A DNA stretch of 64,000 bases from Pseudolysobacter sp964466115 (GCA_964466115.1 CAYXMH010000008.1:1-64000), one strand, 5' to 3'. Numbered from the stretch's first letter, positions 1 through 9,156 are shown. Made by a program: numbers and translations. The notes: generated by a model not told the origin, from the sequence alone.

Positions 1-1063
1 ACTCAAACACCATCCCATGGCCGCTCTGCTGGGCGTTGAACCAGCTCGCGGTGACTTGGCTGTCGATGGTGTAACCGGATGTTTGCGGGGCCGCGGCCAG
101 CATAAAATTCAGTGAATTTTGTACATATCCACTATTTACCGCATGCCCAATGCCCGAGTGCGTGATGCGCGTTTGATGAACGGTGGAAGAAAGGTTTGCG
201 GCCAAATTGCAAGTATGGGGAAACGGTACGCTGGGATCGTTATCGTTGGCCTCAAGATACCCCGGCGGAACACGACTGACCGCGGAGGGCGCGATTGGCC
301 GGGCGATCGCACCTGAGTACGAACACGTGCTGGGCGTCCAACCGGCCGCGGGGCAATCTCGGATCTCATCGACACTGCCAACGTAGGGAATTGAAACGCA
401 CTCAGTGGGATTACCGCCGGTGGTGTTGCTCAATACCAAACCGCCGCCAGTCTCGGCGAAAGCAGCAATGCGATCATTGAGCACGGCGGCGACGAAATAG
501 GAGAAAAAAGCCCCATTTGAAAAACCGTTCACGAATACTTTATTTGCATCAACGCCATAAGCTCTGATCGATTCCTTAATAATCGCCCGGGTAAACAACA
601 AGTCGGGATTGGTGTCCGGGTTGGAGCTCACCGCGCTGGTCGGGTCTTCGCCAATCGCCGTTTCCCAGTAAGGGGTGCCGGACGTGTGGTTATCCCAATC
701 GCCGTGCGCCTGAGGGACCGGAATGGGCACCACCAATACCACCTGATTCAGATCGGCGATATTACGCATCGCCTCACGCCCGAGCTCATCGGCGGTGTTG
801 TACTCCAACGTAGCACCGGTGCCGCTGAAGAAGATCAGCAGAGGGGGTGAAACGGCGCCGGTTGGTCGATACACCAGGACATCGCGCACGTGCCCGTTAA
901 GAGTCAACGTCGTTGCAGTCAAACCACCCGAGGTAGAGGTCGGAAAACTGCCGTCATACGCCACCGGATCGGGTGGAGGTGCTGCTTGCGCCATCAACGC
1001 GACCGCGAAGAGGAACATCGCAATGCCGAGCTTTGGTTTGAATGGGTGTGCTGGGCTCATCAT
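1..1063 (-). CDS. Secreted PHB-depolymerase/feruloyl-esterase-like hydrolase (C-terminus outside window)
   Basis: An open frame runs from ATG at 1063 off the left edge (354 residues visible). GGAGAG lies about 5 bases before the ATG; a second ATG follows directly. Residues 1-26 form a signal peptide ending in AQA, so the product is exported. The alpha/beta-hydrolase nucleophile motif GFSNGA puts Ser at about 182, and a plausible catalytic His is at about 307 in HSGIGHAV. This fits the LpqC/PHB-depolymerase esterase family, which cleaves polyesters or feruloyl and acetyl esters; the substrate is not determined. The last visible residues (TASWFNAQQSGHGMVFE) look like the start of a short tryptophan-rich C-terminal module often attached to secreted gammaproteobacterial proteins. 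The gene appears monocistronic, with about 200 bases separating it from the zinc operon. Confidence 0.8.
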   Translation of the reverse strand, partial: MMSPAHPFKPKLGIAMFLFAVALMAQAAPPPDPVAYDGSFPTSTSGGLTATTLTLNGHVRDVLVYRPTGAVSPPLLIFFSGTGATLEYNTADELGREAMRNIADLNQVVLVVPIPVPQAHGDWDNHTSGTPYWETAIGEDPTSAVSSNPDTNPDLLFTRAIIKESIRAYGVDANKVFVNGFSNGAFFSYFVAAVLNDRIAAFAETGGGLVLSNTTGGNPTECVSIPYVGSVDEIRDCPAAGWTPSTCSYSGAIARPIAPSAVSRVPPGYLEANDNDPSVPFPHTCNLAANLSSTVHQTRITHSGIGHAVNSGYVQNSLNFMLAAAPQTSGYTIDSQVTASWFNAQQSGHGMVFE

Positions 1064-1264
1064 CGCTCTCTCCTGCATCGTCGTAATCGCCGCGTTATTG
1101 TCGTTTGCAATGGTCGATGGGAACCTTGCGTCTATATTAAATACGCAATATCGGGGTAAATCCGTGTATGAGGTAACGAAAAGGAGACCGCAGCGTACGG
1201 CCAACGGATCGTGAAATATCAACTATTTGATTTAAAACGCGTTTATTTAGCGGACCGTAACTAA

Positions 1265-2065
1265 TTACCCATCGATGTGCGCATCATTGACAGCGTGGGC
1301 GGGATGCGAATGACGCACCGCCGGCATCAATTGTGCCAATACACCGCATCCGGCCAGCGTCCAAACAATCAATGCACCGCTCGGAAGATCAAACACCGCC
1401 GATAACATCAATCCACTGGCATAACCGCAAGCGCCGATCGCATACGCCGTGGCCAGTCGCGCCTTACCGCGCATGCCCACGGTCGCGAGCGCCGGCACAA
1501 TCAAACTGGCAAACACCAAATACACGCCAACCAATTGCACCGAGGCCGTAATCGCAAGCGCAAACACTCCATAAAACACCAACCCCGACAATCGCCCACG
1601 ACGCCACCACATCACCATCAATAACAGCAGCGACAACAGCGCAGCCGGAATCATCTGAGCAAGGCTCACCCACAAAATTTGGCCAATCAGCAAATCCTTC
1701 AAATGTTCGCCACCATGAGGATTATTGGCCAACAGCAGCAAACTGCCGGTGGCGGCAAGCACGAACAGCGTGCCGATGAGTGGCTCTTGGTATTCCGGCC
1801 AGCGCCGGTCGGTCCAAGTGAGCAAGCCCGCGCCAGCCAACGCCGCCAATGCCGCCGCCAGCTGGACGCTGTAGCCATGCTCATCAACGCCAAAATATTG
1901 CGCCAAAATCACGCCTAAAGCCGCAACCTGTGCAATGGCAAGATCGATAAAAATAATACCGCGCGCCAGCACCTGCTGGCCGAGCGGGACATGGGTGGCT
2001 AACACCATGAGCCCGGCCAAAAACGCCGGCCCGAGGATACTAAGCTCGAGGCCTTCCCAATTCAC
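1265..2065 (-). CDS. znuB: Zinc/manganese ABC transporter permease (ZnuB-like)
   Basis: This 266-residue integral membrane protein of the ABC-3 family has about eight hydrophobic segments and the typical segment FIDLAIAQVAALGVILAQ near residue 40. It would form the inner-membrane channel for Zn(II), or possibly Mn(II), taken from the binding protein encoded just upstream. Its ATG overlaps the TGA of that gene (ATGA), so translation is coupled. The C-terminal tail has four His (RHSHPAHAVNDAHIDG), which may bind metal. No ABC ATPase gene is adjacent, so the motor subunit must be encoded elsewhere. The Zur box upstream of the operon favours zinc as the substrate. Confidence 0.85.
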   Translation of the reverse strand: MNWEGLELSILGPAFLAGLMVLATHVPLGQQVLARGIIFIDLAIAQVAALGVILAQYFGVDEHGYSVQLAAALAALAGAGLLTWTDRRWPEYQEPLIGTLFVLAATGSLLLLANNPHGGEHLKDLLIGQILWVSLAQMIPAALLSLLLLMVMWWRRGRLSGLVFYGVFALAITASVQLVGVYLVFASLIVPALATVGMRGKARLATAYAIGACGYASGLMLSAVFDLPSGALIVWTLAGCGVLAQLMPAVRHSHPAHAVNDAHIDG

Positions 2066-2964
2066 TTCGCAGCTCCCAGCAATTTATCAATGGTCGAATC
2101 GAACAGACCAAACAAATCCTTCGCCTGCGCGTCACCACCCACGGTAAACGGCAAGATCAGCGCGGGCACGCCGGTGCGTTCGGACAGCCATTCACCCGGT
2201 TTTGAGTCCTGATACGCCGCGCTTAAAATCGCGAATGCGCCTTGGCTCTTGGTAATGTCAATCAAACTCGCCAAGTGCGCGCTGGTCGGCGGTACACCGG
2301 GTTTCGGCTCAAGCGTGCCAACCTGCTCGATACCTAACCATTGCAACAAATAAACCCAACTGGCGTGATGGACGACGACCTTTCTGCCTTTGAGCGGAGC
2401 GGCTTTTACTTCCCAAGCCTTAATCGCTGCCTGCCAGCGAGCGGTGAAATCGCCCAATCGCTGTTTATAACCGGACGCTTTATCCGGGTTAAGCGCGATC
2501 AAGCGCGCATCGAGTGCAGTCGCTACCGCCAATACGCGATGCGGATCGAGTTGAAAATGGGGATTGCCTTGCGGGTGCACATCGCCAGCGGCGCGATCCA
2601 GTTGCGTCGGTTTTTCCAAGGTGGTGATTTGCTCTGCCGCCATAAAGTAGCCAAGACCCGATCCCACCCGCGGATTAGCCGCTTGCTTGATCAGTTGCGG
2701 CAACCAGCCCACCTCAAGATCCGCGCCGGAACACACGATCAAATCGGCACGACGCACTTTTGCGATCAGGCTGGGTTTGGCTTCAATCTGGTGCACGTCC
2801 TGCAGCGCGGTGGTGGCAACGTCAATCGCAATGTCATCACCGCCTAGCTCGCGCAACAGCGCGCCCCACTCCGGCTCACAGGCAAATACGTTAAGGGCGT
2901 GCACCGGCATTGAAATCACGCCAGCCACAATCAAAGCAAGCCACGCAAACTTTTTCATCCCCAC
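2062..2964 (-). CDS. znuA: Zinc ABC transporter periplasmic binding protein (ZnuA-like)
   Basis: The 300-residue product belongs to the cluster A-I (ZnuA/TroA) binding proteins. A signal peptide ends near residue 23 (MPVHA), followed by the mature start LNVFACEPEWGALL. Likely metal-ligand histidines lie in DVHQIEAKP (about 57), in the loop DVHPQGNPHFQLDP (about 128-138) and in VVHHASWVYL. The long His/Asp-rich loop of classical ZnuA is missing; only the short GDVHPQGNPH segment remains. The gene starts 4 bases after the porin stop and overlaps the permease start by 4 bases. It delivers zinc to the permease under zinc limitation. Confidence 0.88.
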   Translation of the reverse strand: MGMKKFAWLALIVAGVISMPVHALNVFACEPEWGALLRELGGDDIAIDVATTALQDVHQIEAKPSLIAKVRRADLIVCSGADLEVGWLPQLIKQAANPRVGSGLGYFMAAEQITTLEKPTQLDRAAGDVHPQGNPHFQLDPHRVLAVATALDARLIALNPDKASGYKQRLGDFTARWQAAIKAWEVKAAPLKGRKVVVHHASWVYLLQWLGIEQVGTLEPKPGVPPTSAHLASLIDITKSQGAFAILSAAYQDSKPGEWLSERTGVPALILPFTVGGDAQAKDLFGLFDSTIDKLLGAAK

Positions 2965-2968
2965 TCCA

Positions 2969-4324
2969 TTAAAATTTATGCGCGCCGTGCGCGCCGAGGC
3001 TAACTTGATACTGCAGATAAAGTGCGTTGTCGGTGTCGTTCGGATTCGGCTCGTCGTGACTGTACTGCAGCCTTAATAAACTGAACTCGCCGTTGTGCCA
3101 AGTCAACATCACGCTATGGCGCAACGGATCGAAAATAGGGTTGTAGGGGCCACTGCGGCCTGCCCACAGCTGGTCGTAACGGTAGCCCGCATCCCAAGTT
3201 CGATTGAAGCGATACACGCCTTCAAGATAAGCACCGCGACGCTTGCCAACCCAGGGTTGATTTTGGCTGGGATCGGCTAAACTAAAAAATTCGCCGTCGC
3301 GATCATCCAAAAAATATTCCCCGCGTAAAGTCACCCCACCGTCCTTGGTATTGCCTTGCGGCGCCCATTTCCAGGTGAGATCGGCAATATACAAGGAATT
3401 ATCACCGGCAAAACCATCTTCCGCTTCAGTCGTATTCGCTTTCAACATCGATACGCCAGCAAGCCAGGAATGATCGGTGCCCACTTCGCCTCCGGCGTGT
3501 GCAAATAGTGTTCTAGCGCCGATACCTGCGTGATTGGCGCCGCCAGTGGGAAAATTTTCGCCGCGAAACAGTTCACCGCCAAGCTCAAGGAAAAAATCGG
3601 TTGGAGCAACCCAACGCAATTGAACGCCGTCGTCGCCGTACTGGTTGGCGAGAAACGCTTGATACGCAAGCGGCCGATCGGTGAAATTGTCGGTGTGACT
3701 GTGATGACTGTTTAAATAGCCAAGGTTGGAAAAAAAGCGACCGGCTCGTACCGTAAAGCCTTCCGGCAATGCGGTTGTATCGATATACGCCTCCTCGATG
3801 CTGGCCTGCGCCGCACCCGCGTCGTCTTCATACGACAACGTAAACTGCCCGTAAAATTTGTCATCGATATTGGCCGCCAGTGACACTTCACTTTCGCCGA
3901 GCGATAACCCCTGATCGCCTGGGCCGGTTCCGTCGACCAACGGAAACCCCGAGCGCGTGTAACGATCCGGACTCAAGGAATGGTGCGCGTAGACGCCATT
4001 GAGAATGACGCTCATCGCTGGGTTGAATGCGTTGCCGTTGGCGCCAGCGGGAGCCGTGGTGGCGTTTTCGGTAACGGTAACCGGCGTTGTTTGCACTGTG
4101 GCTGTTGCGTGCTGCGCCCCTCTTATCGTTTCCAGTTCCGCTTTTGCCGCCTCGGCGACAGCAAGGGCGGCAACCGCCTGCTCTTGCGCCTTTTTGGCTT
4201 CCGCTTCAAGCATCTTTATGCGCGCATCCAGCGCCTGGAAACGTTGTTCCGCAGTCGGCTCAGCCGCCGACACGGAAGAGCTGAAATTCGACAACGCCCC
4301 TAGTAAGAACAAAAATCGTCTCAT
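2969..4324 (-). CDS. Zur-regulated outer-membrane porin-like beta-barrel protein
   Basis: The 451-residue product has a signal peptide ending VSAAE, then an Ala/Glu/Lys-rich coiled coil (about residues 28-70). A long beta-strand-rich region follows, with repeated aromatic/acidic turns (YEDDAGAAQ, RGEYFLDDRDGEF), and the last residue is Phe, as expected for an outer-membrane barrel recognised by BAM. This matches phosphate-selective-porin-like proteins often found beside zinc uptake genes. As first gene of the operon, under a Zur box 67 bases upstream, it probably provides outer-membrane passage for zinc or a zinc chelate. It is not a TonB receptor: no plug domain or TonB box is visible. The substrate role is inferred from context. 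Confidence 0.75.
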   Translation of the reverse strand: MRRFLFLLGALSNFSSSVSAAEPTAEQRFQALDARIKMLEAEAKKAQEQAVAALAVAEAAKAELETIRGAQHATATVQTTPVTVTENATTAPAGANGNAFNPAMSVILNGVYAHHSLSPDRYTRSGFPLVDGTGPGDQGLSLGESEVSLAANIDDKFYGQFTLSYEDDAGAAQASIEEAYIDTTALPEGFTVRAGRFFSNLGYLNSHHSHTDNFTDRPLAYQAFLANQYGDDGVQLRWVAPTDFFLELGGELFRGENFPTGGANHAGIGARTLFAHAGGEVGTDHSWLAGVSMLKANTTEAEDGFAGDNSLYIADLTWKWAPQGNTKDGGVTLRGEYFLDDRDGEFFSLADPSQNQPWVGKRRGAYLEGVYRFNRTWDAGYRYDQLWAGRSGPYNPIFDPLRHSVMLTWHNGEFSLLRLQYSHDEPNPNDTDNALYLQYQVSLGAHGAHKF

Positions 4325-4386
4325 AATGAATTTAATATCCCGATAAAACGTTCAAAACCGCGCACAGTGAAACCATTAAAATGCAT

Positions 4387-4409
4387 GACATGTTATAACA
4401 TAACATATA
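4387..4409 (-). promoter_or_regulatory. Zur operator
   Basis: The core TGTTATAACATAACA (4391-4405) is a near-perfect inverted repeat, TGTTAT-N3-ATAACA. The 23-base site matches the enterobacterial Zur consensus GAAATGTTATAWTATAACATTTC at 19 positions. It lies 67 bases before the porin ATG, where repression by Zn-loaded Zur would block the porin-znuA-znuB operon. Confidence 0.85.
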
Positions 4410-4513
4410 AACACGGATTGTCGTCAATACCGTTTTTCTTACCCAATCGCACGCAGAAACCGACAGGCATCCATTAACGAAACACAAAAATCCGCAGCGA
4501 ACGCGCCAAACGT

Positions 4514-5080
4514 TTATTTACTGAACTGTTGCATCTCTATCACACGCCCATTCAGCAACAGATACTGATTGAAATACCGCCCGCCAAAATCGTAAATCCA
4601 CTCCTCACGGCGATCTTCGGCATAGCGGGCTAGCCCAGGCGCTGGCCTAGCCACAATGGTGCCTTGATAGTCACGATTCACGCTGGGCTGGCCGCAGTGT
4701 GCCACCAGCTCACCGCTGTATAAGCCTCGATAATTCATCGTTGGGCTGCAGTCGGAACCGATCTCGTCGCTGCCATAACCAAGCGACTCGATCGATTGCA
4801 AAACGCCGTCTTTAAAGACCAGGCGCTGCATAAAGGCCTTGCGTCCGAAGTTGTAGTACCAAACTTCAGTGGTGATTTGGCGCAGCTGCTCAATCGGACT
4901 GCCGATACCCAGCACATCCACCGCGCCATAACGCTCAATCCAAATCGGCTCGCCGCACTTACTGCGAACTTGGATGTCGCGCTCACCCCCATCCACCAAG
5001 CGATCAGCGCAGCGAAAGGCGGATGCATTCACCTTGGTTAGCGCACAGAGCAAACAAACGATGACGAAGATGCTCCTCAT
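4514..5080 (-). CDS. Secreted DUF2845 protein with two domain copies
   Basis: The 188-residue product starts at MRSIFVIVCLL; an in-frame ATG 18 bases upstream would place charged residues before the signal peptide and is less likely. Cleavage is expected after VNA. Two related halves follow: FRCADRLVDGGERDIQVRSKCGEP...WYYNFGRKAF and CSPTMNYRGLYSGELVAHCGQP...EWIYDFGGRYF. Each has the Cys/Gly pattern 'V..KCG.P' and the 'W.Y.FG' strand of DUF2845, a family of unknown function common in gammaproteobacteria. Paired cysteines suggest periplasmic disulfides. It stands alone on its strand and no function can be assigned. Confidence 0.75.
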   Translation of the reverse strand: MRSIFVIVCLLCALTKVNASAFRCADRLVDGGERDIQVRSKCGEPIWIERYGAVDVLGIGSPIEQLRQITTEVWYYNFGRKAFMQRLVFKDGVLQSIESLGYGSDEIGSDCSPTMNYRGLYSGELVAHCGQPSVNRDYQGTIVARPAPGLARYAEDRREEWIYDFGGRYFNQYLLLNGRVIEMQQFSK

Positions 5081-5196
5081 TATTTCTGCTCTTGGCATTG
5101 GCCAACCGTATCCCGTGCTTGAAGTCCTTCACATAGACTCAAAGTAAGCGCTGAAGTTGCTGTGCCGAAATGTTGGGCGAGCGGTGTTAACTCCCT

Positions 5197-6285
5197 TTAT
5201 TCAAAGCCATTACGGAAAATACCGGTAGCTACAGCAACCATTAAGTCATAGCTGCCGGTGCCCGTGGCGCTAAAATGCCGAACCTTGACGTAATAGGTGC
5301 CGGAGGTGGAAATAACGTAGTTAGCGCCCTCCGCGGTTGGATCAGAAAGTGATCCGGCAATCGACGAATCGACCGATAGCAATAGTGCGTCCGCCGAGCT
5401 GCGCAATTCAAGCACCAGATCAGTGCCAGTACCAAGTCGCGCCGGATCGCCGTCGGCGGCAAAGAAGACCACGTCTCCCGCTAAAGCGGCAAAGGAATAA
5501 TAATCCACATCCGCCGCCACATCGATTGCGCCGCTGTGGAGGCTGATTAACGAGACGATGGGAGTAGCGGCGGCAGCCGTGTCATTGCCCTCCACTTCAG
5601 AATCGGCAGTAGCGTGCGTAAGCGCGAGCGAGAGACGATAAGGATCGACAATCGAGCTTCCACTGAAAGTCCTGACGCGAATGTAATGCACTCCGCTCGT
5701 TGTCAGCGTGCGTCCTGCGATCACGGAAGAAAGCCCCGACTCAACGGTTCCATCGCCGCCGTTGCCGGTTCCGTCATCATCATCGGTCTCGATCACGGTT
5801 GTACCATCGGCTTCCAAAAGGTCGATGACGGTATCTCTGCTGGTAGCCCCAGAGTTCTGTGTGCCGCCACTGTCGGTCTCTATCCAGATTCGTGACCCGG
5901 CGGGTGCGCTGAAGGTCCAGTAATCGACGTCACCGCCCGGACTGAGCGATCCGGTGCCGACCGCATAATCTGCGGTTAAGTTCAATTCGGTCGCTTGCGC
6001 AAACGTGTCGTTCGGCTCGACTTCCGCGGTGACGGTGGGTGCCGCCGCTGCGATAGGAATGTTTTTTATCCGATAGGCACCTTCGTAGCGGCCGAGTGCG
6101 GTGAACGCCTCGTCAACGAGCTCGGCTTGTCTTTTGGAAGGGTGGGCCTTTTCCTGCGCTTGGGCGTAAGCGACCTCGGCACGCAATGCCTGGCCGTTTT
6201 GCAACGACCCCGCTTTCGTGCTTGGGACCGGCAAGAGAACGAATAGGGCGGTAAGAACCAACCCGGTCAAGATTCGAGCACACAT
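5197..6285 (-). CDS. Secreted protein with two pre-peptidase C-terminal (PPC) domains and GFE tail
   Basis: The start at 6285 is chosen because AAGGAGTGACGAAT precedes the ATG with good spacing; an upstream ATG lacks this. The 362-residue product has a signal peptide (MCARILTGLVL...), a short helical segment, and two beta-sandwich PPC domains. The first has EVEPNDTFAQATEL...DVDYWTFSAPAGSRIWIETD...YIRVRTFSG; the second has EVEGNDTAAAATPI...DVDYYSFAALAGDVVFFAADG...YYVKVRHFS. No peptidase domain is present, so the PPC domains act alone, probably as extracellular adhesion or targeting modules. The C-terminus is IFRNGFE, a tail shared with other secreted proteins in this window. It is divergent from the GspE-like gene. 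Confidence 0.78.
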   Translation of the reverse strand: MCARILTGLVLTALFVLLPVPSTKAGSLQNGQALRAEVAYAQAQEKAHPSKRQAELVDEAFTALGRYEGAYRIKNIPIAAAAPTVTAEVEPNDTFAQATELNLTADYAVGTGSLSPGGDVDYWTFSAPAGSRIWIETDSGGTQNSGATSRDTVIDLLEADGTTVIETDDDDGTGNGGDGTVESGLSSVIAGRTLTTSGVHYIRVRTFSGSSIVDPYRLSLALTHATADSEVEGNDTAAAATPIVSLISLHSGAIDVAADVDYYSFAALAGDVVFFAADGDPARLGTGTDLVLELRSSADALLLSVDSSIAGSLSDPTAEGANYVISTSGTYYVKVRHFSATGTGSYDLMVAVATGIFRNGFE

Positions 6286-6458
6286 ATTCGTCACTCCTTG
6301 AATAAAATAAACGACTACCACTTTTACTTAATCCCAACAGGATCACAACGCACCATCTTAGCCTCAATATTGCACGAACACCAAACTGACAAAGATCAAA
6401 AACGGATACCAAATACAATGGTAAAAAACCCATTCGGTTCCCCCAGCATAGGAAAAAT

Positions 6459-8141
6459 ATGGTTGTCAGCTCCGATACCGAGGTTATTCCTGTAATCCGC
6501 AAACAGGAAGAGCTCATTACCTACGTAACTGCTTATTCTCTAGGCAATCCCGATGCAGCGCTCAATGGGCTTCGGATGAACAACGACAACTGGAAGGCAC
6601 TGGTTTACGATGGCGGGGGCGCGGCGTGGACGTTTGCCAAAACACGCAACCTGCCGCTCGTAGATTTAGATCACATCGATGCAAACTCGGATGCGATAGC
6701 ACTACTGCCGGCGGCAACCGCTCGGCGATTTCACGCAGTGCCGTTGCTAAAAGCTCGCGGCTGTGTCGTCGTGGCGGTCGATCCCGAGACCGATCAATCG
6801 GCAATCGCCGCGCTTGATTTTGTGTCTCGTGAGCGTGTGGTTCTGGTGGTAGCTACCGAAGACGCATTACGCGATTCCATTGGCCGTCACTACGATCGCA
6901 TTGAAGATACCGAAATTGCACTCCACCTCGGTATCGATCCGGCGGTGGCCGGGGAGCGCGGTGTGATCGAATCGGAACAACTGGCGAGCAAAACGCCCGT
7001 AGTGCGGATCATCCATTCCGTTATCGCCGAAGCAGTAGCGCGCCGTGCTTCCGACATCCACTTTAGGCCCGGAGAGCATACGCTTGAGTTGCTCTACCGC
7101 ATCGACGACGACTTGGTGCCAGTGCGCCGCTTCCTACGTGGGCTGGCTCCGGTCCTCGTCAATCGAGTCAAAGTGTTGGGGGCGATGAATCTCGCCGAAC
7201 ACCGTGTCCCACAAGATGGGCGCACCACATTTACCCTCGATTCGGGGCGCCGGGTAGATCTACGCATCTCAATCCTACCAACCGTTTTCGGAGAAAGCGT
7301 TGTAATACGCCTACTCGATACCATGGAGAGCCTGAAAAACCTCGATCAGATCGGCCTAATGCCAACCGACCGGGTGAAGCTGGATGACCTAATGAATCGC
7401 AGCCACGGGATGTTTCTCACCACCGGTCCAACCGGCTGCGGCAAATCTACGACGCTTTACGCCATGCTACTGCAGATGCGCCGACAACGCGTAAATATTC
7501 TCACCATAGAAGATCCGGTCGAATTCCACATTGAGAATATCCAGCAAACTCAAGTAAACCCCGCAACCGGTTTCGAGTTCGCTAGTGCACTGAGAAATTT
7601 TCTGCGTCATGATCCCGACATCATCATGGTGGGCGAGGTGCGTGACCACGAAACCGCCAGGTTCGCGGTCGAAAGCGCACTCACCGGCCACCTGGTACTC
7701 AGCACGCTACACACCAATACCGCGGCAACCACAATAACGCGGCTATTAGATCTCGGCATCGAAGCATTTTTGCTCCGCGCTTCACTGCTAGCGATTATGG
7801 CCCAACGACTGGTACGTCTGACTTGCGAGCATTGTCGCGAAGAAGAAAAACCACCACCGCATATTCGCAATCTGATGGGCGCCGGCCCAGAAGAGCAGTT
7901 CACCATCGGTCGTGGCTGCCATCATTGCAATGGCCTTGGTGTATACCGACGCAGTGCGGTGTATGAACTAATGGAAATGACACCCGCGATCCGAAAGCTG
8001 ATTGTACCCGGTGCCGAAGCCGACCGCATCCACGCGGTAGCACTTGCGGAGGGAATGGTTCCAATTACCGACGCCGCCATGCGTATGGCACGACAAGGCC
8101 GTATCTCGCTGGCCGAGGCTTATCGCGTGCGTGCCGATTAA
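6459..8141 (+). CDS. Type II secretion / type IV pilus assembly ATPase (GspE/PilB family)
   Basis: This 560-residue cytoplasmic ATPase carries an N-terminal MshEN/T2SSE_N-like domain (about 40-160). The ATPase core has Walker A GPTGCGKSTT at about 323, Walker B/Asp-box text DPDIIMVGEVRD, the His box LTGHLVLSTLHTN, and a four-Cys zinc knuckle (CEHC...CHHC, from about 453). All catalytic elements are intact, so it should hydrolyse ATP to drive pseudopilus or pilus assembly. AGGAAAAAT precedes the ATG. No other gsp or pil gene is nearby, so it is an orphan; the partner machine (T2SS, MSHA or T4P) is encoded elsewhere and cannot be told from this gene. Confidence 0.85.
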   Translation: MVVSSDTEVIPVIRKQEELITYVTAYSLGNPDAALNGLRMNNDNWKALVYDGGGAAWTFAKTRNLPLVDLDHIDANSDAIALLPAATARRFHAVPLLKARGCVVVAVDPETDQSAIAALDFVSRERVVLVVATEDALRDSIGRHYDRIEDTEIALHLGIDPAVAGERGVIESEQLASKTPVVRIIHSVIAEAVARRASDIHFRPGEHTLELLYRIDDDLVPVRRFLRGLAPVLVNRVKVLGAMNLAEHRVPQDGRTTFTLDSGRRVDLRISILPTVFGESVVIRLLDTMESLKNLDQIGLMPTDRVKLDDLMNRSHGMFLTTGPTGCGKSTTLYAMLLQMRRQRVNILTIEDPVEFHIENIQQTQVNPATGFEFASALRNFLRHDPDIIMVGEVRDHETARFAVESALTGHLVLSTLHTNTAATTITRLLDLGIEAFLLRASLLAIMAQRLVRLTCEHCREEEKPPPHIRNLMGAGPEEQFTIGRGCHHCNGLGVYRRSAVYELMEMTPAIRKLIVPGAEADRIHAVALAEGMVPITDAAMRMARQGRISLAEAYRVRAD

Positions 8142-8274
8142 GGCGCGCCGCATTGTTTCAGACGATGGAGAAAATGTCGTGACCCGTGCCGGTGCACGTG
8201 CGCGAGTGCATCGCGCTCGGATCGAGCTCGAAGCCGCTCGCGGGTGACCCGTTCTGCGTTATTGCCAACGTTCT

Positions 8275-8328
8275 TAGGTGCTTTGTGGACGCAGATACGA
8301 AGCATGTCCAATAAGGACAAAGCACCTA
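8275..8328. terminator. Stem-loop between convergent genes
   Basis: The arms TAGGTGCTTTGT (8275-8286) and ACAAAGCACCTA (8317-8328) are exact reverse complements, separated by a 30-base loop. It sits between the convergent GspE and GNAT genes. There is no U-tract and the loop is long, so a classical intrinsic terminator is uncertain. Confidence 0.4.
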
Positions 8329-8371
8329 TAGAATAATTTAGCGAACATCGACAGGCAGCCCCCTTAATAGC

Positions 8372-8935
8372 TTAAAGTTCAAGCTCATATGTGATCGCAG
8401 CCGGATCTTCGGGATCGGGCCTGCGTCGAAAACCAAGGCGCGCGGCCAGTCGATGTGTTTTTTCGCAGCCCGCCGCATCGACCGCGTACATGTGTCGCAC
8501 ACCCGTTGCGCGTGCAATCTCAACCAAATGCTGCACCAGCAATATTCCAAGACCGCGCTTGCGCCATTGGTCATCAACCGCAACAGCGCAATGGCAACTC
8601 TCGCCATCGGCGGTACGCCAATAGCCCCCGGCTCCAATTTCCACATCGCTATCGTCGCGCCGAATAATGGCGATCAGCGCCATCTCATCGTGGTAATCAA
8701 TGTTAGTGAGATCTTTTTCAACATCTCTCATCGGTGTTTGAACAACGGCAAGAAACCGATCATGCCGCGACGGCTCGGAAAGCCGCTTTAGGAAATCGCG
8801 CTCGATCTGCACATCGTCTTTACGAATCGGTCGAATCAAAACCGGGGTGCCATCGGCAAGCATCTCGTACCACTGCAACCCAGGCGGAATCGAGGCTTGA
8901 GCCAGACCTATGGAAACTGTTTTATTTGTGTACAT
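8372..8935 (-). CDS. GNAT family N-acetyltransferase
   Basis: The start at 8935 is set by AAGGAGGGTGT directly before the ATG; an open frame extends further but crosses the FNR-like box. The 187-residue product carries the LIRPIRKDDVQIERDFLKRLS opening typical of the acetyltransferase domain of Pat-type protein lysine acetyltransferases. The acetyl-CoA pyrophosphate loop appears as the degenerate QWRKRGLGILLVQHL, followed by ARATGVRHMYAVD. It probably acetylates protein lysines or another amine; the target is unknown. GNATs of this type occur in low-oxygen gene clusters with P-type ATPases and Pta-AckA, the context seen here, and acetyl-CoA use would tie it to the acetate branch. Confidence 0.8.
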   Translation of the reverse strand: MYTNKTVSIGLAQASIPPGLQWYEMLADGTPVLIRPIRKDDVQIERDFLKRLSEPSRHDRFLAVVQTPMRDVEKDLTNIDYHDEMALIAIIRRDDSDVEIGAGGYWRTADGESCHCAVAVDDQWRKRGLGILLVQHLVEIARATGVRHMYAVDAAGCEKTHRLAARLGFRRRPDPEDPAAITYELEL

Positions 8936-8995
8936 ACACCCTCCTTCACTGCAAGCCCCAAGAATCCAAGTTTGCAACACCCGTAGATAGGAAAG

Positions 8996-9009
8996 TTGAC
9001 GCAGATCAA
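8996..9009 (-). promoter_or_regulatory. FNR/ANR-like box upstream of GNAT
   Basis: On the minus strand the site reads TTGAT-CTGC-GTCAA, 9 of 10 defined positions of TTGAT-N4-ATCAA. It lies 61 bases before the GNAT start codon, consistent with activation by an oxygen-sensing CRP/FNR regulator. Confidence 0.65.
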
Positions 9010-9156
9010 TTGATTTGCTCTTTAAATTTAACGCAGACACAGGCACAGGCGCAGCTTACGAAAACTGCCCAATGCGGATGAAACTAAATCGCCCTTCCCG
9101 TTTTGAAAATTCCACTGTGCTGTGCTCTCAAGAAGAGTAGGGAGCAACAATTGAAT

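Noticed and set aside
8138..8320. Sixty-codon minus-strand frame between GspE and GNAT
   Set aside because: It overlaps the GspE end and contains the inverted repeat; no similarity or ribosome site is visible.
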